Source of the DNA: Pseudomonadota bacterium | GTDB taxonomy: Bacteria > Pseudomonadota > Gammaproteobacteria > Xanthomonadales > Rhodanobacteraceae | Length of the DNA stretch: 9,157 nt | Direction: 5' to 3' | NCBI GenBank assembly: GCA_021783385.1 | Contig: JAJXTX010000002.1 | Coordinates: forward strand, 8,350 to 17,506 | Shown: one piece after another, positions 1-8,571 of the stretch | Position numbering within the stretch: position 1 is the stretch's first letter | How the letters are laid out: the number at the start of each line of letters is the position of its first letter | The notes under the pieces: model-generated | Database searches by the model: none | Told to the model about the DNA's origin: nothing | The model's input: the letters and a program-made list of their open reading frames with translations, nothing else | Translations under genes and position numbers: made by a program

Positions 1-821
1 TCGGCCAGCCGGGTGCGCGTTTCGTGGGCGAGGCCGCTGGCGAACTGGCGCTCACGGGCGAGCCCGTCGTCCATCCGTCCCAGCACGTCGTTGAAGCGGG
101 CCACCAGCGGATCCAGCTCGCGCAGGCCGCTGACGGCCAGCCGCTGACCGGGGGCATTCGGGCCGATGTCGCGCATGCGCTCCACCAGCCGGCCGATCGG
201 CCGCAACCCGCGACGCACGATCAGTGGCACCGCGATCAGCGCGATCAGCAGCGACAGCGCTGGTCCGAGCGTGAGCGTCCAGTCGACCGCCAGCATCATC
301 TGGTCGATCGCATGGCGGTCCTGCGCGAACAGCAGCCGGCAAGGGCGCGACTGGACGCTGCGCGCGGTGGCATCGTGCTCGTCGGTGTCTTCACGGGCGT
401 TTTCCGGCGCGGCGGACAGGAAGCTGTACTGCACCGTGCCCAGATCGCGATCATCCTGCTGCAGCCGGGCGAAGCGCGGCTGCCGCCCGGCCAGCTGCGG
501 CCAGCCGGCCGGGATCAGCGGTACCGGTGGCTGACTGCGCAGCGGCGGCATGCCGTCGCAGCGCAGCTCGTAGTAGGTGCGGCCTTCACCGTTCAAGATG
601 CCTGCCTGTGGCTGCACCGCGTGGGCGGCGCCCAGCGCATCCTGCTCCAGCGCGATCATCGCGCTCAGTGCGGTGGCCTGGGTCAGCAGGTTTTGCCGGA
701 AGCGGCTTTCCATCGCGTGATCGATGCGCCAGTCCATCCACATGCCGCCGCCGCCCAGCAGCAGCAGGCTGGTGACCACCAGCAGCAGGCTGATGCGGGT
801 CGAAAGCGAGGTCGGCCTCAT
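1..821 (-). CDS. Two-component sensor histidine kinase, N-terminal part (cut by the window edge)
   Basis: This is the N-terminal 273 residues of a membrane sensor kinase; the rest lies beyond position 1. Reading from the ATG at 821, there is a first membrane segment at about residues 9-29 and an extracytoplasmic sensor domain at about 30-180. That domain has only two cysteines (C88, C161), which could form a disulfide. A second membrane segment lies at about 181-202, then a HAMP linker at about 203-257. The dimerization/phosphoacceptor helix begins with RERQFASGLAHETRTRLA, and H266 is the expected phosphorylated histidine. The usual core is HELRTPL, so the L after HE and the conserved proline are replaced here. 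The start is 13 nt after the response regulator stop, so the two genes form an operon and probably a cognate pair. The signal sensed cannot be told from the sequence. I am confident it is a kinase; the subfamily is open. Confidence 0.94.
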   Translation of the reverse strand, partial: MRPTSLSTRISLLLVVTSLLLLGGGGMWMDWRIDHAMESRFRQNLLTQATALSAMIALEQDALGAAHAVQPQAGILNGEGRTYYELRCDGMPPLRSQPPVPLIPAGWPQLAGRQPRFARLQQDDRDLGTVQYSFLSAAPENAREDTDEHDATARSVQSRPCRLLFAQDRHAIDQMMLAVDWTLTLGPALSLLIALIAVPLIVRRGLRPIGRLVERMRDIGPNAPGQRLAVSGLRELDPLVARFNDVLGRMDDGLARERQFASGLAHETRTRLA

Positions 822-834
822 GTCGGCAGGCCGC

Positions 835-1500
835 TCACGGGATCAGATAACCGGCGCCGCGGCGGGTTTCGATCAGCCCGGGCAGGCCGGCCGCATCGAG
901 CTTGCGGCGCAGACCGAACACCAGCACCTCGACGCTGCGGTCGGATACCTCGCTGTCGCTGCCGGCGGTACGTTCAAGGATCTCCTGGCGACTGAACGCG
1001 CGGCCACGGTGGCGCAGCAGCAGGCCCAGCACGGCGAATTCGCGCGGCGTCAGCGGCAACGGCTGATTGTCCACGCGGGCGCTCTGCGAGCGCGGATCCC
1101 ACGCCAGCGCGCCGTGGCTGAGCACCAGCGGCTGCGCCTGCTGCGGCCGCCGCGCCAACGCATGCAGGCGGGCGACCAGCTCGTCGAACGCGAATGGCTT
1201 GACCAGATAGTCGTCGGCGCCCGCGTTCAGCGCCTCGATGCGGTCGGGCACCTGGTCGCGCGCCGACAGCACCAGCACGCGCGGACGGCGGCCGCCGGTG
1301 GGCAGGCTGCGCAGCACGCCGATGCCGTCCAGCCGCGGCAGCATCAGGTCCAGCACCACCAGCTCGTAGTCGTAGCTGCCCAGGAAGGCGCAGGCTTCCA
1401 CCCCGTCGCTGGCCGCGTCCACATTGAAGCCGGCACCCTGCAGACCATGCTGCAGGGTCTGGCGCAGGCGCTCGGAGTCTTCCACCAGCAGCAGTTTCAC
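835..1500 (-). CDS. OmpR/PhoB-family DNA-binding response regulator
   Basis: A 221-residue response regulator, the usual length for the family. The receiver domain (about 1-115) shows the acidic pair E7/D8, the phosphoacceptor D51 in VVLDLMLPRLDG, S79 in VLVLSARD and K101 in YLVKPF. The C-terminal winged helix (about 125-221) has the typical LTPREFAVLGLLL opening, the DRSVEVLVFGLRRKL recognition helix and the RRGAGYLIP hairpin end. I chose the GTG at 1500 because VKLLLVEDS matches the family N-terminus and GGGAGG lies 4 nt upstream. The longer reading frame from 1587 would add 29 unrelated residues. It precedes the sensor kinase on the same strand and is divergent from rng. Phosphorylation by that kinase would be expected to drive dimerization and promoter binding. 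Its targets are unknown; a direct repeat in the upstream region suggests autoregulation. The protein resembles the QseB/PmrA/TctD type, but I would not assign a symbol. Confidence 0.97.
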   Translation of the reverse strand: MKLLLVEDSERLRQTLQHGLQGAGFNVDAASDGVEACAFLGSYDYELVVLDLMLPRLDGIGVLRSLPTGGRRPRVLVLSARDQVPDRIEALNAGADDYLVKPFAFDELVARLHALARRPQQAQPLVLSHGALAWDPRSQSARVDNQPLPLTPREFAVLGLLLRHRGRAFSRQEILERTAGSDSEVSDRSVEVLVFGLRRKLDAAGLPGLIETRRGAGYLIP

Positions 1501-1504
1501 GGAA

Positions 1505-1510
1505 CCTCCC
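1505..1510 (-). promoter_or_regulatory. Ribosome binding site of the response regulator gene
   Basis: On the minus strand this reads GGGAGG, followed by TTCC and the GTG at 1500. The 4-nt spacing is a little short but usable. It decides between the GTG at 1500 and longer in-frame starts further upstream. Confidence 0.7.
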
Positions 1511-1526
1511 GGGTCGGATCGGTGCA

Positions 1527-1532
1527 AGCGTA
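1527..1532 (-). promoter_or_regulatory. Possible -10 element for the two-component operon
   Basis: On the minus strand this reads TACGCT, which keeps the first, second and last bases of TATAAT. It would start transcription near 1520, giving a leader of about 20 nt before the GTG. No acceptable -35 hexamer lies 16-18 nt upstream, which would fit an activator-dependent promoter. This is weak evidence on its own. Confidence 0.25.
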
Positions 1533-1553
1533 AACCATTGTCGCGGGTCATTC

Positions 1554-1571
1554 TTGGCGCAGGATTGGCGC
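1554..1571. promoter_or_regulatory. Candidate direct-repeat operator (TTGGCGC-N4-TTGGCGC)
   Basis: Two identical heptamers, TTGGCGC at 1554-1560 and 1565-1571, are spaced 11 bp start to start, about one helical turn. OmpR-family regulators bind tandem repeats with this kind of periodicity. The site lies between the two divergent transcription units. It falls at about -34 to -51 relative to the proposed start of the two-component operon, where an activating OmpR-type dimer often sits. The assignment to the regulator encoded at 835-1500 is inference. Confidence 0.35.
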
Positions 1572-1586
1572 GCCGTGCGCCACGCA

Positions 1587-1616
1587 TCGACAGCTGGCGC
1601 GGCCAACCGCTATAAA
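1587..1616 (+). promoter_or_regulatory. Sigma70-type promoter of the rng-yhdP-tldD cluster
   Basis: A -35-like TCGACA (1587-1592, five of six matches to TTGACA) and a -10-like TATAAA (1611-1616, five of six matches to TATAAT) are separated by 18 bp. Transcription would begin near 1623, leaving a leader of about 18 nt that still contains the GGGAG ribosome binding site (1629-1633). It is the best sigma70 match I found in this window. Confidence 0.55.
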
Positions 1617-1640
1617 GATGGTCTATCCGGGAGTTATGCG

Positions 1641-3137
1641 GTGAGCGAAGAGATCCTGATCAACGTCACCCCGCGCGAAACGCGAGTCGGAGTGGTCGAA
1701 AACGGCATGCTGCAGGAAGTGCACGTGGAGCGGGCCTCCAAACGCGGCTATGTCGGCAATATCTACAAGGGTCGCGTGCAGCGGGTGATGCCGGGCATGC
1801 AGGCGGTGTTCGTGGAGATCGGGCTGGAGCGGGCAGCGTTTCTGCACGCCTCCGACATCGTGCGTCCGGCGGCGCTGACCGAGGGCGTCGAGCCGAACGG
1901 CAGCGGCAATGGCCATATCCCCTCGATCAGCGAGCTGGTGCACGAAGGCCAGGAGATCGTGGTGCAGGTGGTGAAGGATCCGATCAGCACCAAGGGCGCG
2001 CGGCTCTCGGCGCACCTGTCGATTCCCTCGCGCTATCTGGTGCTGCTGCCGTACGCGCGCACACTGGGCATCTCCGCGCGCATCGAGGACGAGGTCGAGC
2101 GCCAGCGCCTGAAGGACGTGCTGAATCCGCTGATCGGCGACGACACGCCCGGCAACGGGCGGCTGGGCTACATCGTGCGCACCAACGCCGAAGGACAGAG
2201 CGCCGAATCGCTGGCGTTCGACGTGGCCTACCTCGCCAAGGTGTGGCGGGTGGTGCAGGAAAACATCGCCAAGGCCAAGTTCGGCGAACGCGTCTACGAG
2301 GAGCTGTCGCTGCCGCTGCGCAGCCTGCGCGACATGCTCAACGACGATATCGAGAAGGTGCGGGTGGATTCCCATGTCACCTTTGAAAAGGTAGTGAAGT
2401 TCGTGCACAAGTTCATGCCGCAGCTGGACGACCGCATCGAGCACTACGACGGCGAGCGGCCGATCTTCGACCTGTACGGGGTCGAGGACGAGATGCAGCG
2501 CGCGCTGAAGAAGGAGGTGCCGCTGAAATCCGGCGGCTACCTGATCGTCGACCAGACCGAGGCGATGACCACGATCGACGTCAACACCGGCGCCTATCTA
2601 GGCACGCGCAATCTGGAGGAAACCGTCTACCGCACCAACCTGGAGGCGGCCCAGGCGGCGGCGCGCCAGCTGCGGCTGCGCAACCTCGGAGGCATCATCA
2701 TCATCGACTTCATCGACATGGTCGACGAGGAGCACAAGCGCCAGGTGCTGCGCACGCTGGGCAAGGGGCTGGCACGCGACCACGCCAAGACCACCGTCTA
2801 CCCGATGTCGGCGTTGGGGCTGGTGGAGATGACCCGCAAGCGCACCACCGAGAGCCTGGCGCGCCAGCTGTGCGAGCCGTGCATGGCCTGCAACGGCCGC
2901 GGCCTGCTGAAGTCCGCCGAGACAGTGACCTACGAGATTTTCCGCGAGATCACCCGCGCGGTGCGCCAGTTCAACGCCGAGAAGCTGCTGGTGATGGCCA
3001 ATCCGCTGGTGGTCAACCGCATCCTGGAAGAGGAAACCAGCGCGGTCGCCGAACTGGAGGAGTTCATCTCCAAGAGCATACGCTTCCAGGCCGAAGAGCA
3101 TTATTCGCAGGAACAGTTTGATGTGGTCTTGCTGTAA
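1641..3137 (+). CDS. rng: Ribonuclease G
   Basis: RNase G is a cytoplasmic endoribonuclease of the RNase E/G family. It matures the 5' end of 16S rRNA and takes part in mRNA decay. The protein is 498 residues (E. coli about 489) and lacks the long C-terminal scaffold of RNase E. An S1 RNA-binding domain starts near residue 38 (VGNIYKGRVQRVMPGMQAVF). The two catalytic metal-binding aspartates are visible as D313 in TTIDVNTG and D356 in IIIDFIDM, 43 residues apart as in the E. coli enzyme. C411 and C414 in CEPCMAC form the zinc-link motif used for dimer contacts, and a third cysteine, C417, follows. The start is the GTG at 1641: it gives the family N-terminus SEEILINVTPRETRVG and has GGGAG seven nt upstream. 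The upstream in-frame ATG at 1554 would add residues foreign to the family and lies before the promoter. The gene ends 21 nt before yhdP. Confidence 0.97.
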   Translation: MSEEILINVTPRETRVGVVENGMLQEVHVERASKRGYVGNIYKGRVQRVMPGMQAVFVEIGLERAAFLHASDIVRPAALTEGVEPNGSGNGHIPSISELVHEGQEIVVQVVKDPISTKGARLSAHLSIPSRYLVLLPYARTLGISARIEDEVERQRLKDVLNPLIGDDTPGNGRLGYIVRTNAEGQSAESLAFDVAYLAKVWRVVQENIAKAKFGERVYEELSLPLRSLRDMLNDDIEKVRVDSHVTFEKVVKFVHKFMPQLDDRIEHYDGERPIFDLYGVEDEMQRALKKEVPLKSGGYLIVDQTEAMTTIDVNTGAYLGTRNLEETVYRTNLEAAQAAARQLRLRNLGGIIIIDFIDMVDEEHKRQVLRTLGKGLARDHAKTTVYPMSALGLVEMTRKRTTESLARQLCEPCMACNGRGLLKSAETVTYEIFREITRAVRQFNAEKLLVMANPLVVNRILEEETSAVAELEEFISKSIRFQAEEHYSQEQFDVVLL

Positions 3138-3158
3138 ATCCGGCCGCGGTCGCCGCGC

Positions 3159-6100
3159 GTGAAGCCGCTGTGGCAGCACCGACTGCATCGCTGTGCCCGC
3201 GCGCTGGGCTGGACCGCCGGCGTGCTGGTGATCCTGCTGGCCGTGCTGATGGCGCTGACCCAGCTGCTGCTGCCGCAGCTGGCGCGCCACCCGGCGTGGG
3301 TCGCCGCCCAGCTCAGCCAGCGACTGCAGCGGCCGGTCAGCTTCAGCGCCCTGGAGGGGCGCTGGACGCCATCCGGCCCGCTATTCGTGCTGCATGACGT
3401 GACCGTGGGTGCGACCGGGACCAGCGGCAGCGCGCTGCGGTTGCCCGAGGCCGAACTGAAGCTCGACTTCGGCGGCTGGCTGCTGCCCTCGGGGCACTTG
3501 TTGAACGTGCACGTGCGCGGCCTGCAGCTGGAGCTGGCGCGCGACGCTTCCGGCCACTGGCAGATCAACGGGGTCGGCCTCGGCGGTGGCGGCAGCCCGT
3601 CGGCGATGCCGCTGGGCCGGCTTTCGCTGGGACTGTGGCTGGACGATCTGCGCGTGATAGTCAGCGATGCGAAGCTGGGCAAGCGCCTCACGCTGCAGTC
3701 GCCGCAGCTGCGCCTCAGCCTCGGTGGCGGCCGGCTGCGCTTTGCCGGCGCGCTGCGGCGGCTTGGCGAGACCGCCGCGCTGCGCACCGCCGGGCGCTTC
3801 GCGCTGGACGGAAGTGCCGGCCGGGTCTGGGTTGGCGTCGACGGTGTTGATCTGAAGCCGCTGCTGGCCGGAATCGATCTGCACGGTTACACGGCGATCG
3901 AGGGCCATGGCCGCGTCGCCGCCTGGCTCGACTGGCGCCACGGCCGCGTGGACAACAGCGTGATTCGCTTCGACCTGGACCGGCTGACGCTGGGCGCGCC
4001 CGATGGTGCCAGCGCCAGCGTGGCGACCCTGCGCGGGCTGGCTGGCCTGCGCCGCACGGGCGACGGCTACGCCATCCGCTGGGCCGGCGACGACGGCAGC
4101 GTGCTGGCGCTCAACCTGCACCGGCCCGGCAGTGCCCAGGCCAGCGCCGGCATCGCTGCACGCCAGCTGCAGCTGGCACCGCTGCTGCCGTGGCTGGCGC
4201 TCAAGCCGGCGCTGGCGCCGACACTGGCGCAGTGGCTGGGCAGCGGACATCCGCACGGCGAACTGACGCGGCTGGCGCTGCACTGGAGCGCTGCCGGGGG
4301 CGTGCAGGCGATCGAGCTGGCGTTCAGGAATATGGGCATCGATCCGGTCGGCAAGCTGCCGGGCTTCAGCGGCCTGCGGGGGCTGCTGCGCGGCGATCCC
4401 GAGGCGTACTCGCTGGAGCTGCCGGCGCAGGCCACCACGCTGCAGTTCCCGCAGTTGTTCCGCCAGCCGCTGGTGCTGTCGAAAGTGGCCGGCACGCTGG
4501 CGTTCTGGCAGGCCGACGGCGACTGGCGCCTGGGTGCCGATCCGCTGGATTTCGTTGGCGCCGGCTATGCCGGCCAGCTGCGCGGCAAGGCCTCGCTGCC
4601 GGCGGGCGGCGGCAAGCCGGTGCTGGATCTCTACGCCAGCCTGACACAGGGTGAGGTGGCCGCGGCCAAGCTGTTCTGGCCGCTCGGCGCGATGTCGCCG
4701 GGTACCATCGGCTGGCTCGACCACGCGCTGGTGAGCGGCCAGCTGGATCAGGCCCAGGTGCTTCTGCGCGGCGATCTGGCTGACTGGCCGTTCCGCCATA
4801 ACGAGGGCCGCTTCGAGGCGCGCGCGGTGATCAGCGACCTCACGCTGGATTACGGCAAGGACTGGCCGCGCGTCGAGGGCGTTGATGCGGTGGCCAGCTT
4901 CGTCAACAACGGCATGCTGATCGAGGCCAGCGATGGCCAGTCGCTGGGCGTGAAGGCGGACAAGGCAGTGGCGCTGATTCCGGATTTCGCCGACGGCCTG
5001 CTCGATCTCAACGTGCAGGGGAGCGGCAGCGGCGCCAGCCTGATGAATTTCGTGCGCAACAGCCCGATCGGCCGCCGCCAGGCCGACACGCTGGCCAAGC
5101 TCTCGCTGGGCGGCAGCGGCAGCTTCGATTTTCACCTCAGCCTGCCGCTGAAGCACGCGCAGGACCTGCAGCTTAGCGGCAGCGCCCAGCTGAAGGGGGC
5201 CGACCTCAGCGCGCCGGCCTGGAACCTGCAGCTGGACCAGCTCAGCGGGCCACTGCAGTTCGACGCGCACGGCATGCTGGCCGGGCCGCTGACTGGCGGC
5301 TTCCGCGGGCAACCATCGCGGTTGCAACTGGCGCTCGGCGCCGCCACCGGCGATCCGGCCAGCGTGCTGTCGGCGCAGCTTCGCGGCAACTATGCCTTTG
5401 CCGACCTGGTGCAGGGCTATCCGTCGCTGCAGTGGCTGGGGCAGACGGCCGACGGACGCAGCCCCTTCATGGTCGGCTTCAGCATTGCGCACGTGCCGGG
5501 CAGCGATGCGCTGGCCCAGACGCTCACCATCGACTCGGCGCTGGATGGCATTGCGCTCACGCTGCCGGCGCCGCTGAACAAGCCGGCCGCGGCCAACCTG
5601 CCGCTGCATCTGGCGCTGGGCCTGCCGGTCAACGGCAGCGACCTGCAGTTCGGCCTCGGCCAGCTGCTGCGCGGCCACCTGCAGCTGCCCGATGGCGCGC
5701 AGCATCCGTTGCGCGGCACGCTGGCGTTGGGCAGCGAGATGCCGCAAACGCTGCCGCCGCAGGGCCTGCGCTTCCGCGGTCACGCCGATCAGCTCGACAT
5801 CACCGGGTGGGTGCAGCACGTGGTGGCCGGCAGCGGCAGCGGCGGCCCCACGCTGGAAAGCCTCGACCTCAGCGCCGCCCACAGCCAGTGGTTCGGCCAT
5901 CCGTTGGGCGCCATCACGGTGCGCGCGATACCGCAGCCGGGCATGCTCAACATCGACGTAAACGGCCCCGCGATGGCAGGCAGCTTCAGCGTGCCGACCC
6001 AGGAAATGGACAAGCGTGGCATCACCGCGCGGCTGCAGCGGCTGTACTGGCCGAAGGATGCGACGGTCAGCAAGACGCCGGCTCCCGCCGCCCCGGCGAA

Positions 6101-7070
6101 CGCGGCGGTGGACAACCCGGCCGATACCGGCATCAATCCGCAGGCGCTGCCGCCGCTGCACCTGTGGGTGAGCGACCTGCGCCTGGGCGATGCCAAGCTG
6201 GGCGATGCGCGGCTGGAAACCTGGCCGACTGCGCGCGGCCTGCACATCGACCAGCTGCGCGCGTTGTCCAGCCATGTGCAGATCACCGGTAGCGGCGACT
6301 GGGACGGCAACGCCAGCGACAGCCACACGCAGATGCGCATCGAGTTTGCCGCCGAGAATCTCGGTGACATGCTCAGCGCGCTCGGCTACGAGGGCCTGTT
6401 CGACGGCGGCAAGACGCACGACCGGCTTGATGCCCGCTGGCCGGGCGCGCCGTCGGCGCTGGCGCTGGCTAACATGGATGGCAAGCTCAGCGTCAACGTC
6501 AGCAACGGCCGCATTCCCGAGGTGCCGGCGGGCGTCGGGCGGCTGTTCGGGCTGGTCTCGGTGGCCGAGCTGCCGCGCCGGCTCACGCTGGATTTCGGCG
6601 ACGTGTTCGGCAAGGGGCTGGCGTTCGATTCGATCAAGGGCGACTTCCGCCTGGCCGATGGCAACGCCACCACCGACAACCTGGTGATCCTGGGGCCGGC
6701 GGCCAACATCAGCATCAGCGGCCGCACCGGTCTGCGCTCACACGATTACGACCAGCAGGTGCGGGTGGTGCCGCACATCGGCAACAGCCTGCCCCTGGTG
6801 GGCGCGGTGGTAGGCGGTCCGATCGGGGCGGCGGCCGGCTTCGCCATGCAGGGACTGCTCGGCCACGGCCTCAACCAGGCCGCCGCTGCGCGCTACAAGG
6901 TCACCGGCAGCTGGGACAAGCCGGTGATGACGCTGATCGAGAAGCACGGTCTGCCGGCCGCTCCGCTGCCGCTGACGGTGCCTTACAAGCCAGGTCATCT
7001 GCCCGCCGCCGGCGGCCGCGTCGCGCCCGCACCGGCCGCCTCGGCTGGCCGTTCGCGCGGCGCGCTTTAA
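3159..7070 (+). CDS. yhdP: YhdP-family AsmA-like phospholipid transporter
   Basis: YhdP is one of three large AsmA-like proteins (with TamB and YdbH) thought to carry phospholipids from the inner to the outer membrane. This copy has 1303 residues (E. coli 1266). One N-terminal membrane anchor (about 17-40) is followed by a long periplasmic body rich in alternating beta-strand repeats. The only cysteine is C12. A family block lies near 500-590 ([20 protein letters not shown], then DWPRVEG and [10 protein letters not shown]). The best-conserved part is the C-terminal domain, about 1115-1260, with [38 protein letters not shown] and a glycine-rich helix ([20 protein letters not shown]) starting at G1215. 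An Ala/Pro-rich linker lies near 970-1000, and the last 35 or so residues are a Pro/Ala/Gly-rich tail. The GTG start has no clear Shine-Dalgarno and sits 21 nt after rng, so translation may depend on coupling. The order rng-yhdP-tldD supports the assignment. Confidence 0.95.
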   Translation: MKPLWQHRLHRCARALGWTAGVLVILLAVLMALTQLLLPQLARHPAWVAAQLSQRLQRPVSFSALEGRWTPSGPLFVLHDVTVGATGTSGSALRLPEAELKLDFGGWLLPSGHLLNVHVRGLQLELARDASGHWQINGVGLGGGGSPSAMPLGRLSLGLWLDDLRVIVSDAKLGKRLTLQSPQLRLSLGGGRLRFAGALRRLGETAALRTAGRFALDGSAGRVWVGVDGVDLKPLLAGIDLHGYTAIEGHGRVAAWLDWRHGRVDNSVIRFDLDRLTLGAPDGASASVATLRGLAGLRRTGDGYAIRWAGDDGSVLALNLHRPGSAQASAGIAARQLQLAPLLPWLALKPALAPTLAQWLGSGHPHGELTRLALHWSAAGGVQAIELAFRNMGIDPVGKLPGFSGLRGLLRGDPEAYSLELPAQATTLQFPQLFRQPLVLSKVAGTLAFWQADGDWRLGADPLDFVGAGYAGQLRGKASLPAGGGKPVLDLYASLTQGEVAAAKLFWPLGAMSPGTIGWLDHALVSGQLDQAQVLLRGDLADWPFRHNEGRFEARAVISDLTLDYGKDWPRVEGVDAVASFVNNGMLIEASDGQSLGVKADKAVALIPDFADGLLDLNVQGSGSGASLMNFVRNSPIGRRQADTLAKLSLGGSGSFDFHLSLPLKHAQDLQLSGSAQLKGADLSAPAWNLQLDQLSGPLQFDAHGMLAGPLTGGFRGQPSRLQLALGAATGDPASVLSAQLRGNYAFADLVQGYPSLQWLGQTADGRSPFMVGFSIAHVPGSDALAQTLTIDSALDGIALTLPAPLNKPAAANLPLHLALGLPVNGSDLQFGLGQLLRGHLQLPDGAQHPLRGTLALGSEMPQTLPPQGLRFRGHADQLDITGWVQHVVAGSGSGGPTLESLDLSAAHSQWFGHPLGAITVRAIPQPGMLNIDVNGPAMAGSFSVPTQEMDKRGITARLQRLYWPKDATVSKTPAPAAPANAAVDNPADTGINPQALPPLHLWVSDLRLGDAKLGDARLETWPTARGLHIDQLRALSSHVQITGSGDWDGNASDSHTQMRIEFAAENLGDMLSALGYEGLFDGGKTHDRLDARWPGAPSALALANMDGKLSVNVSNGRIPEVPAGVGRLFGLVSVAELPRRLTLDFGDVFGKGLAFDSIKGDFRLADGNATTDNLVILGPAANISISGRTGLRSHDYDQQVRVVPHIGNSLPLVGAVVGGPIGAAAGFAMQGLLGHGLNQAAAARYKVTGSWDKPVMTLIEKHGLPAAPLPLTVPYKPGHLPAAGGRVAPAPAASAGRSRGAL

Positions 7071-7092
7071 AGCCTGGCGCGACAGCCCCATA

Positions 7093-7101
7093 TGCCATAG
7101 T
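7093..7101 (+). promoter_or_regulatory. Possible extended -10 promoter before tldD
   Basis: TGC-CATAGT gives an extended -10 pattern (TGN plus four of six matches to TATAAT) in the 61-nt yhdP-tldD gap. The expected -35 position (7073-7078, CCTGGC) is poor. Transcription would start near 7108 with a leader of about 24 nt. This could let tldD be expressed apart from the giant yhdP gene. Confidence 0.25.
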
Positions 7102-7131
7102 CAGCCCCTGACCGCAGACGACCGACCACCG

Positions 7132-8571
7132 ATGGATTCCCTGATTGCGCTCGCGCAGAGCAAGCTGCTCACCCCCGGTGGCCTCGCCACCGGCGATCTC
7201 GACCGCGTGTTCACCCAGCTGATGGGGCCGTCGATCGATGCCGCCGACCTGTATTTCCAGCATTCGCGCAGCGAGTCGTGGCTGCTGGAGGAGGGCATCG
7301 TCAAGGACGGCAGCCATTCGATCGAGCAGGGCGTGGGCGTGCGCGCGATCAGCGGCGAGAAAACCGGTTTTGCCTATTCCGACGAGATCGTGCTGCCGCA
7401 GCTGCTGGAAGCGTCGCGCGCCGCGCGGGCGATCGCCCACGACGGCAAGGGTGCCGGCCGGCCGCTGGCGCTGAACGGTGCACGCCAGCTGTACCCGGCG
7501 ATCGATCCGGTCGATAGCCTGCCAAACCCCGACAAGATCGCGCTGCTGCGTGAGGTCGACGCGCACGCGCGCGCATGCGATCCGCGTGTCAGGCAGGTGA
7601 TCGTGAGCCTGGCCGCCACCGTGGACACCATCCTGATCGCCGCCTCCGACGGCACCCTGGCGGCCGACGTGCGGCCGCTGGTGCGCATGAGTGTGCAGGT
7701 GATCGCCGAGCAGAACGGCCGGCGCGAGCAGGGCAGCTCCGGCGGCGGTGGCCGCTATGGCTATCGCGAGTTGATCGAGAACGGTCGCGCGCTGGCGTTC
7801 GCCGACGAGGCGGTGCGCCAGGCGCTGGTGAATCTCGACGCGGTCGACGCACCGGCCGGCAGCATGACCGTGGTGCTCGGCCCCGGCTGGCCCGGCGTAC
7901 TGCTGCACGAGGCGATCGGCCATGGACTGGAGGGCGACTTCAACCGCAAGGGCAGCTCCGCCTTCGCCGGCCGCGTCGGCCAGCGCGTCGCCGCCAGGGG
8001 CGTCACCGTGGTCGACGACGGCACGCTCAGCGGCCGTCGCGGCTCGCTCAGCATCGACGACGAGGGCACCCCGACCGAGTGCACCACGCTGATCGAGGAC
8101 GGCATCCTCAAGGGCTACATGCAGGACAAGCTCAACGCGCGCCTGATGGGCGTCAGATCCACCGGCAACGGTCGTCGCGAATCGTTCACCACGCTGCCGA
8201 TGCCGCGCATGACCAACACCTACATGCTGGCCGGCGCGCACGATCCGGCCGAGATCATCCGCTCGGTCAAACGCGGGCTGTACGCGCCGAACTTCGGCGG
8301 TGGCCAGGTCGACATCACCAACGGCAAGTTCGTGTTCTCGGCCAGCGAGGCCTACCTGATCGAGGACGGCCGCATCACGCGTCCGGTCAAGGGTGCCACG
8401 CTGATCGGCAGCGGCCCGGAAGTGCTCAACCGCGTCTCGATGATCGGCAACGACCTCAAGCTCGACGAAGGTGTCGGCGTATGCGGCAAGGACGGCCAGA
8501 GCGTGCCGGTGGGCGTGGGCCAGCCGACCCTGAAGATTGACAGCATGACGGTGGGCGGCACCGCGTCGTGA
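7132..8571 (+). CDS. tldD: Metalloprotease TldD
   Basis: TldD forms a heterodimeric zinc protease with TldE (PmbA) in the cytoplasm. In E. coli the pair completes microcin B17 processing and is linked to turnover of the CcdA antitoxin; in other bacteria it trims modified peptides. The 479 residues match the family length (E. coli 481) and the sequence is close throughout, e.g. [19 protein letters not shown] near residue 65. The metal site HEAIGHG is intact (H259, E260, H264), as is the conserved C451 in [11 protein letters not shown]. The C-terminal block [20 protein letters not shown] is complete. The ATG at 7132 gives the normal N-terminus, but no Shine-Dalgarno can be seen in the preceding 20 nt. 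The partner tldE/pmbA is not in the window and must be elsewhere if the enzyme works as in E. coli. It is the last gene of the rng cluster: the next 570 nt hold no clear gene. Confidence 0.98.
   Translation: MDSLIALAQSKLLTPGGLATGDLDRVFTQLMGPSIDAADLYFQHSRSESWLLEEGIVKDGSHSIEQGVGVRAISGEKTGFAYSDEIVLPQLLEASRAARAIAHDGKGAGRPLALNGARQLYPAIDPVDSLPNPDKIALLREVDAHARACDPRVRQVIVSLAATVDTILIAASDGTLAADVRPLVRMSVQVIAEQNGRREQGSSGGGGRYGYRELIENGRALAFADEAVRQALVNLDAVDAPAGSMTVVLGPGWPGVLLHEAIGHGLEGDFNRKGSSAFAGRVGQRVAARGVTVVDDGTLSGRRGSLSIDDEGTPTECTTLIEDGILKGYMQDKLNARLMGVRSTGNGRRESFTTLPMPRMTNTYMLAGAHDPAEIIRSVKRGLYAPNFGGGQVDITNGKFVFSASEAYLIEDGRITRPVKGATLIGSGPEVLNRVSMIGNDLKLDEGVGVCGKDGQSVPVGVGQPTLKIDSMTVGGTAS

Noticed and set aside
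24..1533. Plus-strand frames over the two-component genes (24-995 and 724-1533)
   Set aside because: Both are antisense to intact kinase and regulator genes with visible catalytic motifs, and they encode implausible Gln/Arg-rich proteins.
1556..1581. Inverted repeat GGCGCA / TGCGCC around GGCGCGCC in the divergent region
   Set aside because: Short GC-only arms are expected in this composition; the direct repeat in the same place is the better-supported pattern.
1623..2444. A 273-codon minus-strand frame opposite rng
   Set aside because: It is a His/Gln/Leu-rich shadow of the RNase G S1 and catalytic regions; no independent support.
3381..6419. A 1012-codon open frame on the minus strand opposite yhdP
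   Set aside because: It is the antisense shadow of a GC-rich coding gene. The product is Gln/Arg/Ala-rich with no domain pattern, while the plus-strand frame is a clear YhdP.
7064..7073. Palindrome GCTTTAAAGC at the yhdP stop codon
   Set aside because: Ten gapless bases overlapping a stop codon are too short for a meaningful hairpin and common by chance.
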